The position numbers were made by a program, and so were the translations under genes. From Flaccisagitta enflata (taxonomy: Eukaryota; Chaetognatha; Sagittoidea; Aphragmophora), in the NCBI GenBank assembly GCA_965153355.1, contig OZ231128.1:4836001-4900000 (forward strand): 64,000 bases of DNA. The letters are read 5' to 3'. Each line of letters starts with the position of its first letter. Within the stretch, counting starts at the first letter, position 1. The notes under the pieces were generated by a model. The model saw only the letters and a list, made by a program, of their open reading frames with translations. It was not told the DNA's origin and did not search any database. Of this stretch, positions 16,457 to 28,320 are shown piece by piece.

Positions 16457-17154
16457 GCTTGGATCCTCATCGTGCGCTCATCAACTACCATTGCCTTCTC
16501 GACCGCAAAGCATTTCAGCACAAAGGTTAGAGATTGATGAAATTTAATTAAGATACATACGTTACATAGTATAGGAAAAATCAACGTACAGAATGAATCC
16601 TGCAGTGATCGATGCCAAGGTACTTCAGAATAGATTCTGTCACCGGTCAAAATCTGTAATTGCCAATTAAACAAGGCCGGATAAACGGCAACCGAAGTCT
16701 CGTGCGGGTGGGCAGGGGCAGTAATAACAAAGACGAACCCAAGCGTTTGGGCGGGAGCAATAACGCAAAAGCCGCCAGTATCGCCGAAAAAAGCTAACAA
16801 GGATGTTCCAACTGACAGACCGATCAATGGACATGTAGCGGGTTATAGAGTCGCGTGCACGCGACTAAAAAATAAGAAGAAATGACATGATCCAAGATTT
16901 GATTTCCACTGTAGGAAGATTTCGGTTACTCTTGGAACCGTTATTGCGGGGTGTTACTGTAGTTCATAGAACGGAGAAGGTATGGTGGTTGAGAATTACT
17001 ATATTCATATTTTTTTTCCAATTTTATCTTTGTTTTCATTTCAGGTCCTTGGCCTTGGACTCATCAAATCCCGATTTCAACGATGGCGGCGACTTCTGTG
17101 CAAATGGCCGAAAAAATCACCACTTTCAAGCGCAACAAGGACATCTGTCCATGA
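16457..17154 (+). CDS. possible two-exon gene tail, unidentified
   Basis: Exon 16457-16525 lies between ttacag and g|gttaga; exon 17045-17154 follows tttcag. In one linked frame they read LDPHRALINYHCLLDRKAFQ, then HKGPWPWTHQIPISTMAATS and VQMAEKITTFKRNKDICP to a TGA at 17152. The splice signals, GC content and continuous frame suggest coding, but other frames are also open over part of this. I do not recognise the product. It could be an alternative 3' end of the transporter or the end of another gene. Confidence 0.35.
16669..16868 (+). mobile_element. family A element
   Basis: It begins aacaaggccggataaacggc and ends with the perfect palindrome gtcgcgtgcacgcgac followed by TAA. It lies between the two possible exons at 16457 and 17045. 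Confidence 0.8.
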
Positions 17155-18890
17155 ACAAGGACAAGGACAACAAGGACGTCTGTTCATAAAGTGGCGATTC
17201 ACCACAAAAAAACAAAACCGATTATGCGATGGTTCATTGAAATGCCCCGTTTGCGTCTTGGAATTGATACTTGTCTAAACAATGCAACGTCATGCGTCTT
17301 TGAAATTCCATGTCCATGCTATTCTGAAATGCCTAGCGTCTTTGTAATGACACTGCACCCTGTCTTATCTTGATGAAAAGCGTCACCAGGGCTAACTTTG
17401 GGGGGTCAAAAATCAGAATTGAGATTTTGGCGTTAATTTTTTTTTTAATGGCCAGGTAAAACGTAAACTAAGACCAAACTAATGATTTTCAACTTTTTTT
17501 CCAACTAACGTGGCGCTACGACCTCCACAAAGTTAAATCGACTTTTTTTTGGGGTTGAAGTGTGCTAATTAGCAGATGGTTATTACAAATCGGTCGCTGT
17601 GGCTCTAAAGTACATTTTGGACATGCGGATTTTTGCTAGCTCGGTTTGGGCACTCCGCACATGGTATCTGAAAAAAAATCCCATATAGTCTAGTATCCTA
17701 GTCGCGATAAACAAAAAAGTACACTTTTTCATCTTTTTTAACATAGAATACGCGCAAAAATGGACCTGAAACTATATTACCCCAGAAAACCCCATGAATT
17801 TTTTTTCACAATTTGAAAGCTCTATAAGGGTAGTATCCAGGACCAGTGTCAAAATACCCGGACTCTGGCGGGCTTTCAGTCATTTTTGACCAAATTTGCC
17901 AGAATATCAAAAATGACAAAAATGACAAAAATCAAATCCGAATATCAACATCCAAAATTTAGCTGACTCCATAAATTTTTAGGAAAAAAACTACCCTGAT
18001 ATGGTGTTTCCAAAACCAACAGTTAATTTTTTTTTTAATATGCATACCAGCCCAACTGACCTATCACTTAAAAATTGAAAAAACACATTTTTTTTGGCTG
18101 TTTTGCTCCTATTGTCTCAAATTTTGCATGAGGTTGTCACTGACCTAGAGACTATTTGCATGCCTTTACCTGTAAAATTAGATCTGATGATACTCTTGGA
18201 AATACTATACATAAAAAAAAACATGATTTTGGGTGAAATTATCCAAAATTTTTGGAAAAGTAAAAAATGGCCAATTATCAGTTCAGTTATTTCCATATTG
18301 TAAACAAAACAAAAAAAAAAAAAATTCATCTCAAATTTTTTGTTTATAGCACTTTTTAGGTAAAAAAAGCTTATTTTTAGCATTTTTTTTTGTTAATAAT
18401 TGTTTATGTAGCTTCAAAAATCCCCATGAATCCTGGAAATTTGTGGCAATAGTCTGAATATACACATTTCTACCTGTAACAACAAGTTTTTTTACATATT
18501 TATCAGATAAGAGCTTAAAGATAGCTTAAAAATAGCAAAATATTGCTTTTTTCAGCGTTTTTAAGTTTTTTCATGTTATTGAAGCATAAAAACTCAAAAA
18601 AAATTCTAGAAATGTATAGTATTAGTCCGAGTATAAATGCTTATGCCCTGAATAACCAGTTATTCATGATAGTTTTGGGTTTATAGCCCAAAAATAGCTT
18701 AAAAATAATAAAATTATGGCTTTTTTTTATCATTTTTGAGCAAAAAACTGCTCATGCAGCTGTATTTATCCAGAAAAATCTTTGTACTGTGTAGTCATAG
18801 TTTGAGTAAAGATTTTTTTACCCAGAACAACCAGTTGTTGGGGATTATTTCAAGTTTAAAGATCAAAATTGCTGAAAAAAACCATATTTT
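17155..18890. other. AT-rich tract with short dispersed direct repeats
   Basis: Words such as atagcttaaaaatagcaaaa recur. No gene or defined element ends were found. Confidence 0.4.
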
Positions 18891-18974
18891 GGGTGTGTTT
18901 CTACTCAAAGACACAAACGCGATTCTAAGGTGGGTATTGCAAATCGCGATTTTACTTCACTCTTCCTGAAAAAA

Positions 18975-19080
18975 ATTGGGGCACAAGGTAGATTTGAACC
19001 AACTCTAAGTTGTCTTATGAAACCGTTTTTTTTTAAATTCTAGAGTCATCGCCCTAACCAACCACACCATTAGGACATTC
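18975..19080 (-). other. tRNA-like (SINE-type) segment
   Basis: On the minus strand an A-box-like word aatggtgtggttggttaggg and a B-box-like word ggttcaaatctacc are about 60 bp apart. The anticodon stem is not preserved, so this is not a working tRNA gene. Confidence 0.45.
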
Positions 19081-19202
19081 ATTCAAACCTGCCAGATTTT
19101 GGTGGCCTATTTTTACAACTTTGGATCACTTTATGGGGGTTCAGTTCTGTAATGGCTATCTTATTCAATTGCCTTTCTATTATACCAGAAATGATTTCAG
19201 GT

Positions 19203-19302
19203 CTCTGTGTGAGACTCTCAGTGGCGCAGGTGGTAAAGGCGCGGGCTTCTAGTTCTATGAATAGATTACTTTTGAGCGTGGGTTCGATCCTTGCAAGGGG
19301 CA
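19203..19302 (+). other. tRNA-like (SINE-type) segment
   Basis: The A-box-like word tggcgcaggtggtaaaggc can form a D-arm (gcgc/gcgc), and gggttcgatcc is B-box-like. The anticodon stem does not pair and the acceptor stem is poor, so it is a tRNA-derived remnant. Confidence 0.5.
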
Positions 19303-19744
19303 AATATTTTTTCAGGATGAGGGTGGTTAAAATCGCGAATTTTAAAACCTACCTGAAAAACGTGTTTGTGGCTTTGAGTAGAAACGCACCTCAATCATTT
19401 TTAAGCTATTTTAAGCTCTAATTTGTATGTTATCTCAAAATATATGTTGTGAAGGGTTAAAATGTGTATATCCAAACTATTGCCTCACATTTTCAGTATT
19501 CATTAGAATTTTCAGCTGAAAAAAAATTTATGTTAAAAACACCTTTTTCTACCAAAAGAGTTATATAAATGAAAAAAATTCTAAGATAGATTTATTTGTT
19601 TTTTGTTTTTTTAATATCCCACATGTTCCTGATGACAAATGACACAGTGGCAAAAATGGTCTTTTCATACCTCTTGGGGGCGTATCCAGAGAGGTGTGAT
19701 AATCCAATACAATTAAATTTCATTTTTGGAAAAACTAGTCTATG

Positions 19745-19925
19745 TAGCTAGTGTTACAATATCGTCGCGGATGAATGGACTTTCAAATTCTTCCCCCCTC
19801 ATACACCTCTTCAACAATTGTTTTTCCACTTTCCAACTCTTACTCACAAACCAACAGACTCACTGACTAACGGATGAACCAACAGACGGACAAAGCCTCT
19901 CATAGATTTGCGAATCCGCGACTAG
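19745..19925 (+). mobile_element. family A element, alternative-end subtype, decayed
   Basis: Near the left end acaatatcgtcgcggatg carries the motif gtcgcggat. The right end gcgaatccgcgactag carries atccgcgac, its exact complement. The acggacaaagcc block precedes the hairpin as in other copies. Confidence 0.6.
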
Positions 19926-19984
19926 AAACGTGCAAGTTTGAAAATAGAATGGAATGGATCAGGTAGTAGGTGAATGAGATGATT

Positions 19985-21075
19985 TTATTAGTGTTTGACC
20001 CTTTGCTACCTATTAGAGCTCTTTAAAACATTTACGACTTAAAAAAGTGTGAAAATAGCCATTTTTACGGCATTTTACGGCAAAAAATGACACTGAATGA
20101 TGAAGGCTCCACTCAATATTTGGCAAAAGTATGTCCCAGAGCCGAACCATTAGTGTTTGACCCTTTGCCACCTATTACAGTTGCTTTAAAACATGAACGA
20201 CCTTAACAAGTGTGAAAATAGCCATTTTTACGGCATTTTACGGCAAAAAATGACACTGAACGACAACGGCTTCACTCAATTTTTGGAAAGAATTTGTCCC
20301 AGACCCAAACTATTTGTGTTTGACCCTTTGCTACCTATAAGAGCTGTTTTAAAACATTTACGACTTTAAAAAGTGTGAAAATAGCCATTTTTATGGCATT
20401 TTACGGCAAAAAATGACACTGAATGATGACAGCTCCACTCAATTTTTGGCAAGAGTATGTTCCAGAGCCAAACCATTAGTATTTGACCCTTTGCCACCTG
20501 TTACAGATGTTTTAAAACATTTACGACTTAAAAAAGTGTGAAAATAGCCATTTTTACGGCATTTTACGGCAAAAAATGACACTGAGCGACAACGGCTTCA
20601 CTCGATTTTTGGTAAAAATTTGTCCCAGAGCCAAACTATTAGTGTTTGACCCTCTGCTACCTTTAAGAGCTGTTTTAAAACATTTACGACTAAAAAAAGT
20701 GTGAAAATAGCCATTTTTACGGCATTTTACGGCAAAAAATGACATTGAATGATGATGGCTCCACTCAATTTTTGGCAAAAGTATGTCCCAGAGCCAAACC
20801 ATTAGTGTTTGACCTTTGCCACCTGTTACAGCTGCTTTAAAACAAATACGACCTAAAAAAGTGTGAAAATAGCCATTTTTACGGCATTTTATGGCAAAAA
20901 ATGACACTGAATGACAACGGCTTCACTCGATTTTTGGTAAGAATTTGTTCCAGAGCCAAACTATTAGTGTTTGACCCTTTGCTACCTTTTAGAGCTGTTC
21001 TAAAACATTTAAGACTTGTGGCAGTATGAAAATAGCCATTTTTACAGCAACAAAATGACACTGAATGATGACGGC
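19985..21075. repeat. dimeric satellite, about 163-bp monomers alternating A-B
   Basis: Seven tandem monomers start at tagtgtttgaccctttgc and carry gtgtgaaaatagccattttt. Alternate monomers share variants (tagagct with gatgatggctcc against tacagctg with gacaacggcttc), giving a repeat unit near 326 bp. Minus-strand open frames here are artefacts. Confidence 0.85.
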
Positions 21076-22067
21076 TCCACTCTGCAGGTATCTGTCTGAA
21101 TGCAAATTTTGCATTTCTAAACACATGGCCTGTTTCTAAAAGTGCTTTTAGACTGATATGTTTTTCAAAATGCAAAATTTTGAATTCAGACAGATTCGGT
21201 TTTTTACACGAGACATGTCAATGCACAAGAATCAATTTTTATTAAAAATCCATTAATTTCGCATCCTTTTTTTCTCACATTTCCTATGCATAGAATAGAA
21301 ATGTTGTTTTTCCTCATGCAAAAAATTGATGATTACAACAAATCCATTATCGCAATAAAAAATCGTTGAATATATGAAATAGAAAATATCGTATAAATCG
21401 TTTTGACATGTCAAATTTTGTATTTGTTTGCACTGTGACATAACACAATAATATAATAACATCAACTTTGGAAGACTGTTGCTCCTAAACAAACAGGGTT
21501 ACAAAATTGAATTTGACCCCATTTTAAAGAGCTCTGTCGACTCTTTAAAATGAGCCCAAGTTGAGGTCAATAGCTCAATTCGTTTAAAAGATATAGGCCT
21601 ACAAAGAGAAAGGTTAATCCTTCTTTTTCTCAAAAAAAGCATCAACTTTGGGAGACTGTCGTTCTTGAACAAATTGAGCTACAGACATCAACTCGGGCTC
21701 AATTTAAAGAGCTCTGTCTGTTCTTTAAAATAAGCCCAAGTTAAGGTCTGTAGCTCGAATTTTTAAAGCTCGAATTTTTAAAGCAACCTCATCAAATGGG
21801 GATTGCTGGAAATACCACAGTCTTTCAAATTTAGGAGGGGGGTGGCGGGTATGAGCAAAGTTTATCCAATCATCCCCAAATTTTGGAATTATCATCTTTG
21901 ATGGAAATAATCTTATTTTCTCCGCGGGCGTCATGAGTTTTGAAAATGACACCACTTTAAGCCACCCTATTCATCACAGTCCCACCCACTCATGAACCGC
22001 CCCTACTCTCCCGCGTTAGTACCCCTGTGGCCCTGCGCATCTGTAATTGATCCGGTCTCCCTTGTTT
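21076..22067. other. AT-rich DNA, short internal repeats
   Basis: The segment at 21466-21560 (caactttggaagactgttg, gagctctgtcgactcttt) is repeated in altered form at 21639-21750. No gene was seen. Confidence 0.4.
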
Positions 22068-22250
22068 TTAGCTGCGGACTCGCGACTCCTTTAGAGGCTT
22101 TGATTGTCAGTCTGTCGGTTGATCCATGCATCTGTAATGATTGCGTTAAATCGTGGAAAAGCGCATTTGCTAAGATTTTAGGTACTACGGTTATGTGCAT
22201 GTGTGGAAGGGAAAGGGATTGAATGCCCCTGCCCATCCGCCCGCTAGGAC
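22068..22250 (-). mobile_element. family A fragment
   Basis: The hairpin-like end gctgcggactcgcgactcc, followed by cctgcccatccgcccgct, matches the family, but the terminal ccggccttgtt is missing. Confidence 0.45.
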
Positions 22251-22699
22251 ACGAAAATTAAAAGAAAGATGATAAGTCAGAAGAATTGAGTTTCAAAATT
22301 TATTCAATCTAAAAATTCCATCAAAATTTCTTTAGAAAAAAATGTATTTTTGCAAAACATAGACACAACAATGATTAGAGTGTGTACAATAAACAATAAA
22401 GGGAATTGCTTCTGTTGAAACTAATTGGCTTGCTTCAAAGCTGACGCATTTTCACACATATACACATATGAGGAATTTTCTGTTTCTCCATCTTGCAGGG
22501 GTGTATATAGTTCCACAACCTTTGATTACTTCCCCCCCCCGCATTTGAATTTCTTCCCCGCGGCACATTGCGTCGCGTAACAAAATCAATGGTTTTCTTC
22601 CCCACAAAGTAAGAAAACAGTGTGTTTAAGGTTTAAATAGTGTCAAATTGTGTTTTACTTATCATGTTTCATGATGTGTAACTGCCAATAGTTGTAACA

Positions 22700-23945
22700 G
22701 GTGGTCAAAAAAAAGTGTTTTCTTTCGTTTACTTATATCTTTTATAAAAAAATGTTTATGAATTTTTTTTTTTTGCTAAAAAGATATGGCGCAGGAAAAT
22801 TGTTTTCCTTATTATAATTTTTGTATACTATCTAGCTCAAAAGTATAGACACAAGTGTTTTGAGCAATATATCTATTTTGAACAAAAAATCCATAAAAAA
22901 ATAGGTGAGTTTCAGAAACTAGATCAAACTTCTGATCCAATGGCACAAACCGCGTTTTTCCAAGTCCAAGTGTTTAGAAATGACAGACAAAACAAGATTG
23001 CCACTCCAAATCAAAAATGGCAAAAATATTGCAGTTAATTGATAGAAGATAGCGCTCCAATACATTGAAACGCTACAACGAGGTAATAGAACATCAAACT
23101 GGGCATCAACTCTTTTTGTGGTTAGCCTGGAAACATCCCCGATCAAAATCCTATTGAATCTTTTTGGTTTTGAATTAAGAAGCTTCAAAGCAAAAAACAC
23201 ACAACATGGCTGCAAGGCTAAAAAAGAATTGTAATAATCTGGGGAAGATCTCATTAACTCACCTCAAAACTCTCTACAAAAGCATGCCAAGGCATATGAA
23301 GGTGGTTGTTAATGCCCAAGGAGGACACAGCAAGTATTAAACATATTCTGGATTTATATTACATATTATTTATTGAAAAAAAATAATTAATGCTCCTCTT
23401 GTGTCTACACTTTTGAGCTAGATAGTATTTTTTTAAAATTTTGAGCTATTTACAGTTAACTTCAATTTAATTTTGGACCGCTTTGATTTTTTGAAAAAAA
23501 AATTTTGTAAAATTTTATTATAGATTCACTACTTATAGTTAAGGATGACTCGTAACCTGAAAAAAAATCTAAGAAAAAATTTGAAAATACATGCATACAA
23601 CAAAACCAAAGGTACTTCTTAAAAACATTCTTTTGTTTTCTATTCAAATCTCTTTTACCAAAGCTTGGAGACTTACAATTAATTGTGTTTATATTGGATA
23701 TGACCTATTTAAGGTATGTGTTTTTTAAAATTAGCTGATATTTATGTTACTACTGATCTATGCAAACATTTTACTTTCTTATATTTATATGCTTATTAGT
23801 TTGAAAAAATAAAAAAAAATTAGTTTTTTTGTATACTATACTTCATTCTTAAAATATTAACTTACACAAAAAATTCAAAACCTATTGGAGAAAATTTTAG
23901 CTTGGTCACTTTTTTTTTGACCACCCATTATTTTCCCCAACTTTT
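22700..23945. mobile_element. inverted-repeat element hosting a Tc1-like relic
   Basis: The ends ggtggtcaaaaaaaagtg and cactttttttttgaccacc are inverted. The interior is AT-rich and interrupted by the Tc1-like element at 22828-23425. Confidence 0.5.
22828..23425 (+). pseudogene. decayed Tc1/mariner element with transposase C-terminal remnant
   Basis: The inverted ends ctatctagctcaaaagtata and ttttgagctagatag are flanked by TA. Inside, broken frames still spell EDSAPIH, PDQNPIESFW and LYKSMPRHMKVVVNAQGGHS, which match the DDE transposase core and C-terminus of Tc1 family elements. Stops and shifts separate them, and the N-terminal part is missing. Confidence 0.75.
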
Positions 23946-24079
23946 TTTTTCTTTTTTCCTCCTTCCTTTTCCTTCCCATTGATTATTTCCCCCCCCCACC
24001 GGGGAAGGGGGAATACGGAACAATATACAGGCCTGTCATCTTGTCCCTCCCTGCTCCATGTTCTGCTAAATTTATCCCC

Positions 24080-24150
24080 CCCTGAGCCTCTGGAGGAGGA
24101 GAAAATTCCTCATATGTGAAAGCATAAGTCATCAGCCACAGCTTTGCAGT
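24080..24150. repeat. family B end fragment
   Basis: The words ggaggaggagaaaattcct and atatgtgaaagcataagtca match the right arm of family B elements. Confidence 0.5.
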
Positions 24151-24373
24151 CTGCAGCGGCGTAGGGCAGGAAAATGGGCAGGGGTGTCAGGTCCCAATCT
24201 GTGTCCAACTCAATACTGTGTCCGACTCACTATTTAAATGATCTTATTTGCATAACAGTTAAAAAAAGTAGGTAAATGATATGTAGTTTAATCACTGCAG
24301 GGGAGGGGTGCAGGTATCAATACAGAAAAAGAAAACAGTTAAAATATCACTTAAAAGTTTGAATAAAAAAAAT

Positions 24374-24534
24374 AGGCTGATACACGGCAATCCAGTCGCG
24401 GACGGTTGGGCAGTGAGCAGTAATGCGAAAACTGCTCGACCAGGGGTCGTGACGGACGGATGGACGGACCGACCGACCTACCGACCTACCGACCGACCGA
24501 CACGGTAGTAGAGGCCGCGTGTCCGCGAGCACCA
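24374..24534 (+). mobile_element. family A element, GGAC subtype
   Basis: The left motif is gtcgcggac and the right hairpin is ccgcgtgtccgcgag, whose arm gtccgcgag matches the motif with one difference. An (ACCG)n run at about 24452-24500 precedes the hairpin. Confidence 0.7.
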
Positions 24535-24930
24535 AAAATTATGGATAAAACAAAAGAAAAAAAAGAAAATTTACAAAATAGAAAAAGAATTTGCTAGGCT
24601 AAAAAGAATAGAAAAAATATCTTAAGAATGTTAAATAGTTTTATCATGTGGAAAAAAAATTTCTGATAAGAAAAATATTTACTAAAAAAAGAAGAAATAA
24701 TATCGAAAGACAAGAAATTCTAAATGTTGAAAAAAATCTATAAATAAAAATATATTGAATCTTAGAATTTGAAAAAAAATTTCAATGTTTTGATACATTT
24801 TAAAAATTGACATAATTTACTGATCTTAGCCTGCGTGCCTCCCTTGGCCATATTTCCTATAAACTATTTCAATAACATTCATTTCACTCATTTTAGTAAG
24901 TTTTTAGCATCCACATAAGACTGGCTTCTA

Positions 24931-25919
24931 CAGGGTGTTTCACGCGTTTTGAGGTTTAAAGAATCGACATAGCTTTTTTCCTAGAAAAGTTATTCCAGTT
25001 CTGAAAAAAGGTCTGAATAGATCTTGAAAAGCAGTTTTTTTATGTCACCAACTTTTTATATCTGCGCTTTTAAATATGCCCTTTTAAATATGCCCACTAT
25101 GTAAGTTTGAAGAAAACAACCATATCCAGCATGCATCTTAAATCCGGATAATTATGGCAAAAAATGGAAACTACTTGTTTGTTAGCGTTCACATCCAAGC
25201 AATAAGAAAAACATAGCAAAATCCATGACCATCTTGAAGCTCTGTGAAAGATCTTTTCAATGAGACCTTGCTGGTTTTCATATCTCTATCCGTTTAGAAA
25301 TGGAAGAAGAATGAAGACAGGTGGTCAAGAATTTCGAAAGTCAGTAACACCTGGTTTTCATGGGCTATCTTTATTGTAAGTTTGTAACATAGAAATTGAA
25401 CAAATTGAGATGGAAATTTGTTCTTGGCTCCATTTTATAGAAAATTCATGGCTCTTTAATTTGCTCATGGATATCTAAGACAATCCTGAAATGAAAAGAG
25501 TAAATTTTCTAGATGGAAAAAAATTGAAAGGAGCATTTTTTTCAATTTGTGATTTTTTTCTTTTAATCTTTTGCCATTTCTAAATGAATGAAGCTACAAT
25601 GTCCTGCAACGTCGCATTTTGAAGAGTTTTTGCGGAGCTTTTAAACAGTCATAGATTTTTTTCAGTTCAGGCCAATAGTTGACCAGAAAAAGTAAAAGAA
25701 GTTGTCCATTTTTTTCTTTATCATGGTTAGTTAACTGGATAATGTTGTTTACTTTAAACTCCCGTAGCTCCCAAGCTAAAAAACGCAAATACAAAAAATT
25801 GGTGACATAAAAAAACTGCACTTCAAGATCTATTCAGACCTTTTTTCAGAATTGGAATAGCTTTTCTAGAAGAAAAGCTATGTCGATTCTTTAAACCTCA
25901 AAACGCATGAAACACCCTG
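24931..25919. mobile_element. 989-bp foldback element with TA target duplication
   Basis: It begins cagggtgtttcacgcgtttt and ends with aaaacgcatgaaacaccctg, flanked by TA on both sides; the arms exceed 120 bp. No transposase frame is present. Confidence 0.8.
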
Positions 25920-26049
25920 TACAGTGGCTCAAATCTGTTACTGCTAGTGCTGACACTCAAGGTCAATGTGACAAATCCTAACTATCTTTCCCACTTTTTT
26001 CTTCTCCCATTTCATTTTTCTCTTTCTCTTTCTTTTATATTTCTCAGAG

Positions 26050-26530
26050 TCAGGGGCGTAGGGCAGATAAATTTTTTACTACTGCCAGCCAAAATTGGTG
26101 TCCCGACAAGTTAAGTGTCCCAACAGAAGCTTAACTAGTGGTTTTTGCCCTAAAACCAAAGAAAACAGTGATTCATTCTATACTTTATTTAGTAATAAAC
26201 TATTTTTTGTAGATTCAGCTGGGTATTCAGTCATTTTCTTTTTGTCAGCAAATTGTATTCCTGGTGAAATTTCCATTCATTTGATAGGTCGAAACATATA
26301 CTTTTACATAGAAATAAGATTTTCAGTTTTTAAGTCACCGTTGCAAAATTGTAATGGTGGTTTAAAAATTGAAAATTGCATTTTTGGATAGAATTGTATA
26401 GTGCAACCTATCAAATGAATGGAAATTTCATCAGGAATTCAAATATGCTGTCAAAAAAGATTTTTAAAATACCCAGTAGAATTTATCTGGGGAAAAAAAG
26501 GGTAAAAACCATTCATTTTCCTTTTTCATT
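26050..26530. mobile_element. inverted-repeat element related to 32141-32755
   Basis: Inverted words ttgataggtcgaaacatata and tagtgcaacctatcaaatga lie either side of a centre with caccgttgcaaaattgtaa. The same arrangement occurs inside 32141-32755. Confidence 0.45.
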
Positions 26531-26769
26531 CTCAGAAAGCGCTCTTGACAAAATTTTGTCTTCATTAGTTCCAGTAAATAGAGCTAAGATTCTATACAAA
26601 ACAATGAAAAAACCTAGAGTAATGTTAATTTTCTCCGGATCTTGGAGTGAAAGGGCTGTGGCCGCTTCATCCATTTCCCCTGCCCTGCTCTCACTCCACT
26701 TCCGCAGCTTATCACTCCAAGCAGGGCATCGGGTACCGCTGACCATGTGCGATCCTTGGATGACTAGTT

Positions 26770-26870
26770 AAGTATGTTTGTGTGTGGGATGGAGGTTGGG
26801 GTGTGGATGGGGGTTGGATGCCCCTGCCCGCCTGTGCGCAACAATATTGTGACCCCGCGTCACTTGTTCA
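26770..26870 (-). mobile_element. family A alternative-end fragment
   Basis: It carries cccctgcccgcctgtgcgca and caatattgtgaccccgcgtc ending acttgttc. The hairpin end was not found. Confidence 0.45.
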
Positions 26871-27019
26871 CTTTTAGGCCAGTAGGCTGGTTGGGCCGGT
26901 TGGGATGGTGGGATCACAAAAATCGGATATAATGTAAAGCGCCTTACCCTAATGCAACTACCCTCCAAATATGAAGCAATTTGGTCAAAGCATAAAAAAG
27001 TTATCCATATTTCAAAAAC

Positions 27020-27034
27020 CTTTACAATGACGAT

Positions 27035-27075
<41 letters not shown>

Positions 27076-27278
27076 TGACACCCACCCACCCGTATTGAAT
27101 TATAGTCCGCGTCGGAATGATATTCCGTCACGGACAAAAAAGAAAAAATTTGATAACACAAGTTTACAATATTGTCACAAATGTGTGGGCAGCAGCTTTC
27201 AAACCTCATCCCGCTCCACACATGCATCCACGGACACATACACAAAGACACACACACATAGACACACACACCGACATA

Positions 27279-27329
<51 letters not shown>

Positions 27330-27340
27330 TGAACCAAGAT
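27020..27340. repeat. (ACGACA)n and (AC)n microsatellites
   Basis: ACGACA units at about 27027-27078, then ACAC/ACAG runs at about 27240-27326. Confidence 0.9.
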
Positions 27341-27359
27341 CATTATCATACTATTGTCG

Positions 27360-27663
27360 TTATTGTTTTATCGTCGTCATTGTCGTCTTATTATCATTGT
27401 TACTGTTGTTGTCTTTTCTACGTCATCGTCATTGTGTTTTTGTCGTTGTGTTTTTGTCGTTGTGTTTTTGTCGTTGTGTTTTTATTGTTGTGTTTTTGTT
27501 GTTTTATTGATGTCGTTGTCGTCTTATTGATATTGTTATCGTTCTATTGTCATCGTCGTCCATCGTTGTCATCATTGTCATTGTTGTCATCTTATTGTTG
27601 ACGTTGTTGTTGTCATCTTATCATCATTGTCTCATCGTTGTCTTATTGATGATGCCGTTGTCG

Positions 27664-27719
<56 letters not shown>

Positions 27720-27722
27720 AAG

Positions 27723-27757
<35 letters not shown>

Positions 27758-27785
27758 ATTGTTGTTGTTGTTGTTGTTGCATCAC
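27360..27785. repeat. (TTG)n-rich tract
   Basis: Diverged TTGTCG and TTTTTGTCG units lead into pure (TTG)n at 27655-27720 and 27723-27779. Open frames are artefacts. Confidence 0.9.
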
Positions 27786-28137
27786 CTCATTGATGGAATC
27801 CATCAACCCCAAACAACTACCGATGACATCACCGAATAATTTTTTGCTTTCTGAACTGTTTAAAACAACAAAAACAAACTCTACTGTTCCATGGCCGAAG
27901 AATATGTTCTCTAATTTGTGTGGGCATCAATTTGCCCTGTATTGAACAGTGCCATGTTATTCTCAATTTGATGGGTCATTGGCACAGTCCACTCAGAATT
28001 TTCAACAAGACATCACATTCCTTTTGATTCCACTTTTCATTGCTCCCCCATAAAAATTCGTCGGTTTTTGCGCGTCTCAGGAGCGAAACGCAGTAAACGC
28101 TCTACGTAACTGAAAGTCTAATGAGAATGAGCGTTTT

Positions 28138-28290
28138 TTGTCGCGGACACGCGACTCTACACCTTGCCGTGTCGGTCGGTCTGTCCGTCCGTCACATTTC
28201 TGAATTCCGAGTGGTTTTTGCGGTACTGCTCCTGCCCAACCGTCCGCGACTGGATTGTTGGGGGTATCCGGCCTTTGCTTACAGATGCAT
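28138..28290 (-). mobile_element. family A element, GGAC subtype
   Basis: The hairpin end gtcgcggacacgcgac is followed by cggtcggtctgtccgtcc. The opposite end has accgtccgcgactgg and gtatccggccttt. Hairpin and motif (gtcgcggac / gtccgcgac) are exact complements. Confidence 0.8.
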
Positions 28291-28320
28291 CACAATGTAC
28301 AAACAAAGGGGCTAACACCT

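Larger units (their letters stand above)
18891..19390. mobile_element. foldback element with a tRNA-like segment in each arm
   Basis: The left arm gtttctactcaaagacacaa and right arm ctttgagtagaaac are inverted, with inner words aaatcgcgat and aaaatcgcga. Each arm holds a decayed tRNA-like sequence with A-box and B-box words, in opposite orientation (18975-19080 minus, 19203-19302 plus). Confidence 0.55.

Noticed and set aside
19203-19302. A working tRNA gene
   Set aside because: A- and B-box words are present, but the anticodon stem does not pair and the acceptor stem is poor.
20554-21175. Minus-strand frames of 98-117 codons
   Set aside because: They translate the 163-bp satellite monomers and repeat the same peptide.
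24450-24505. GACC/GACG runs as a stand-alone microsatellite
   Set aside because: The run is at a fixed place inside family A elements and is better treated as part of them.
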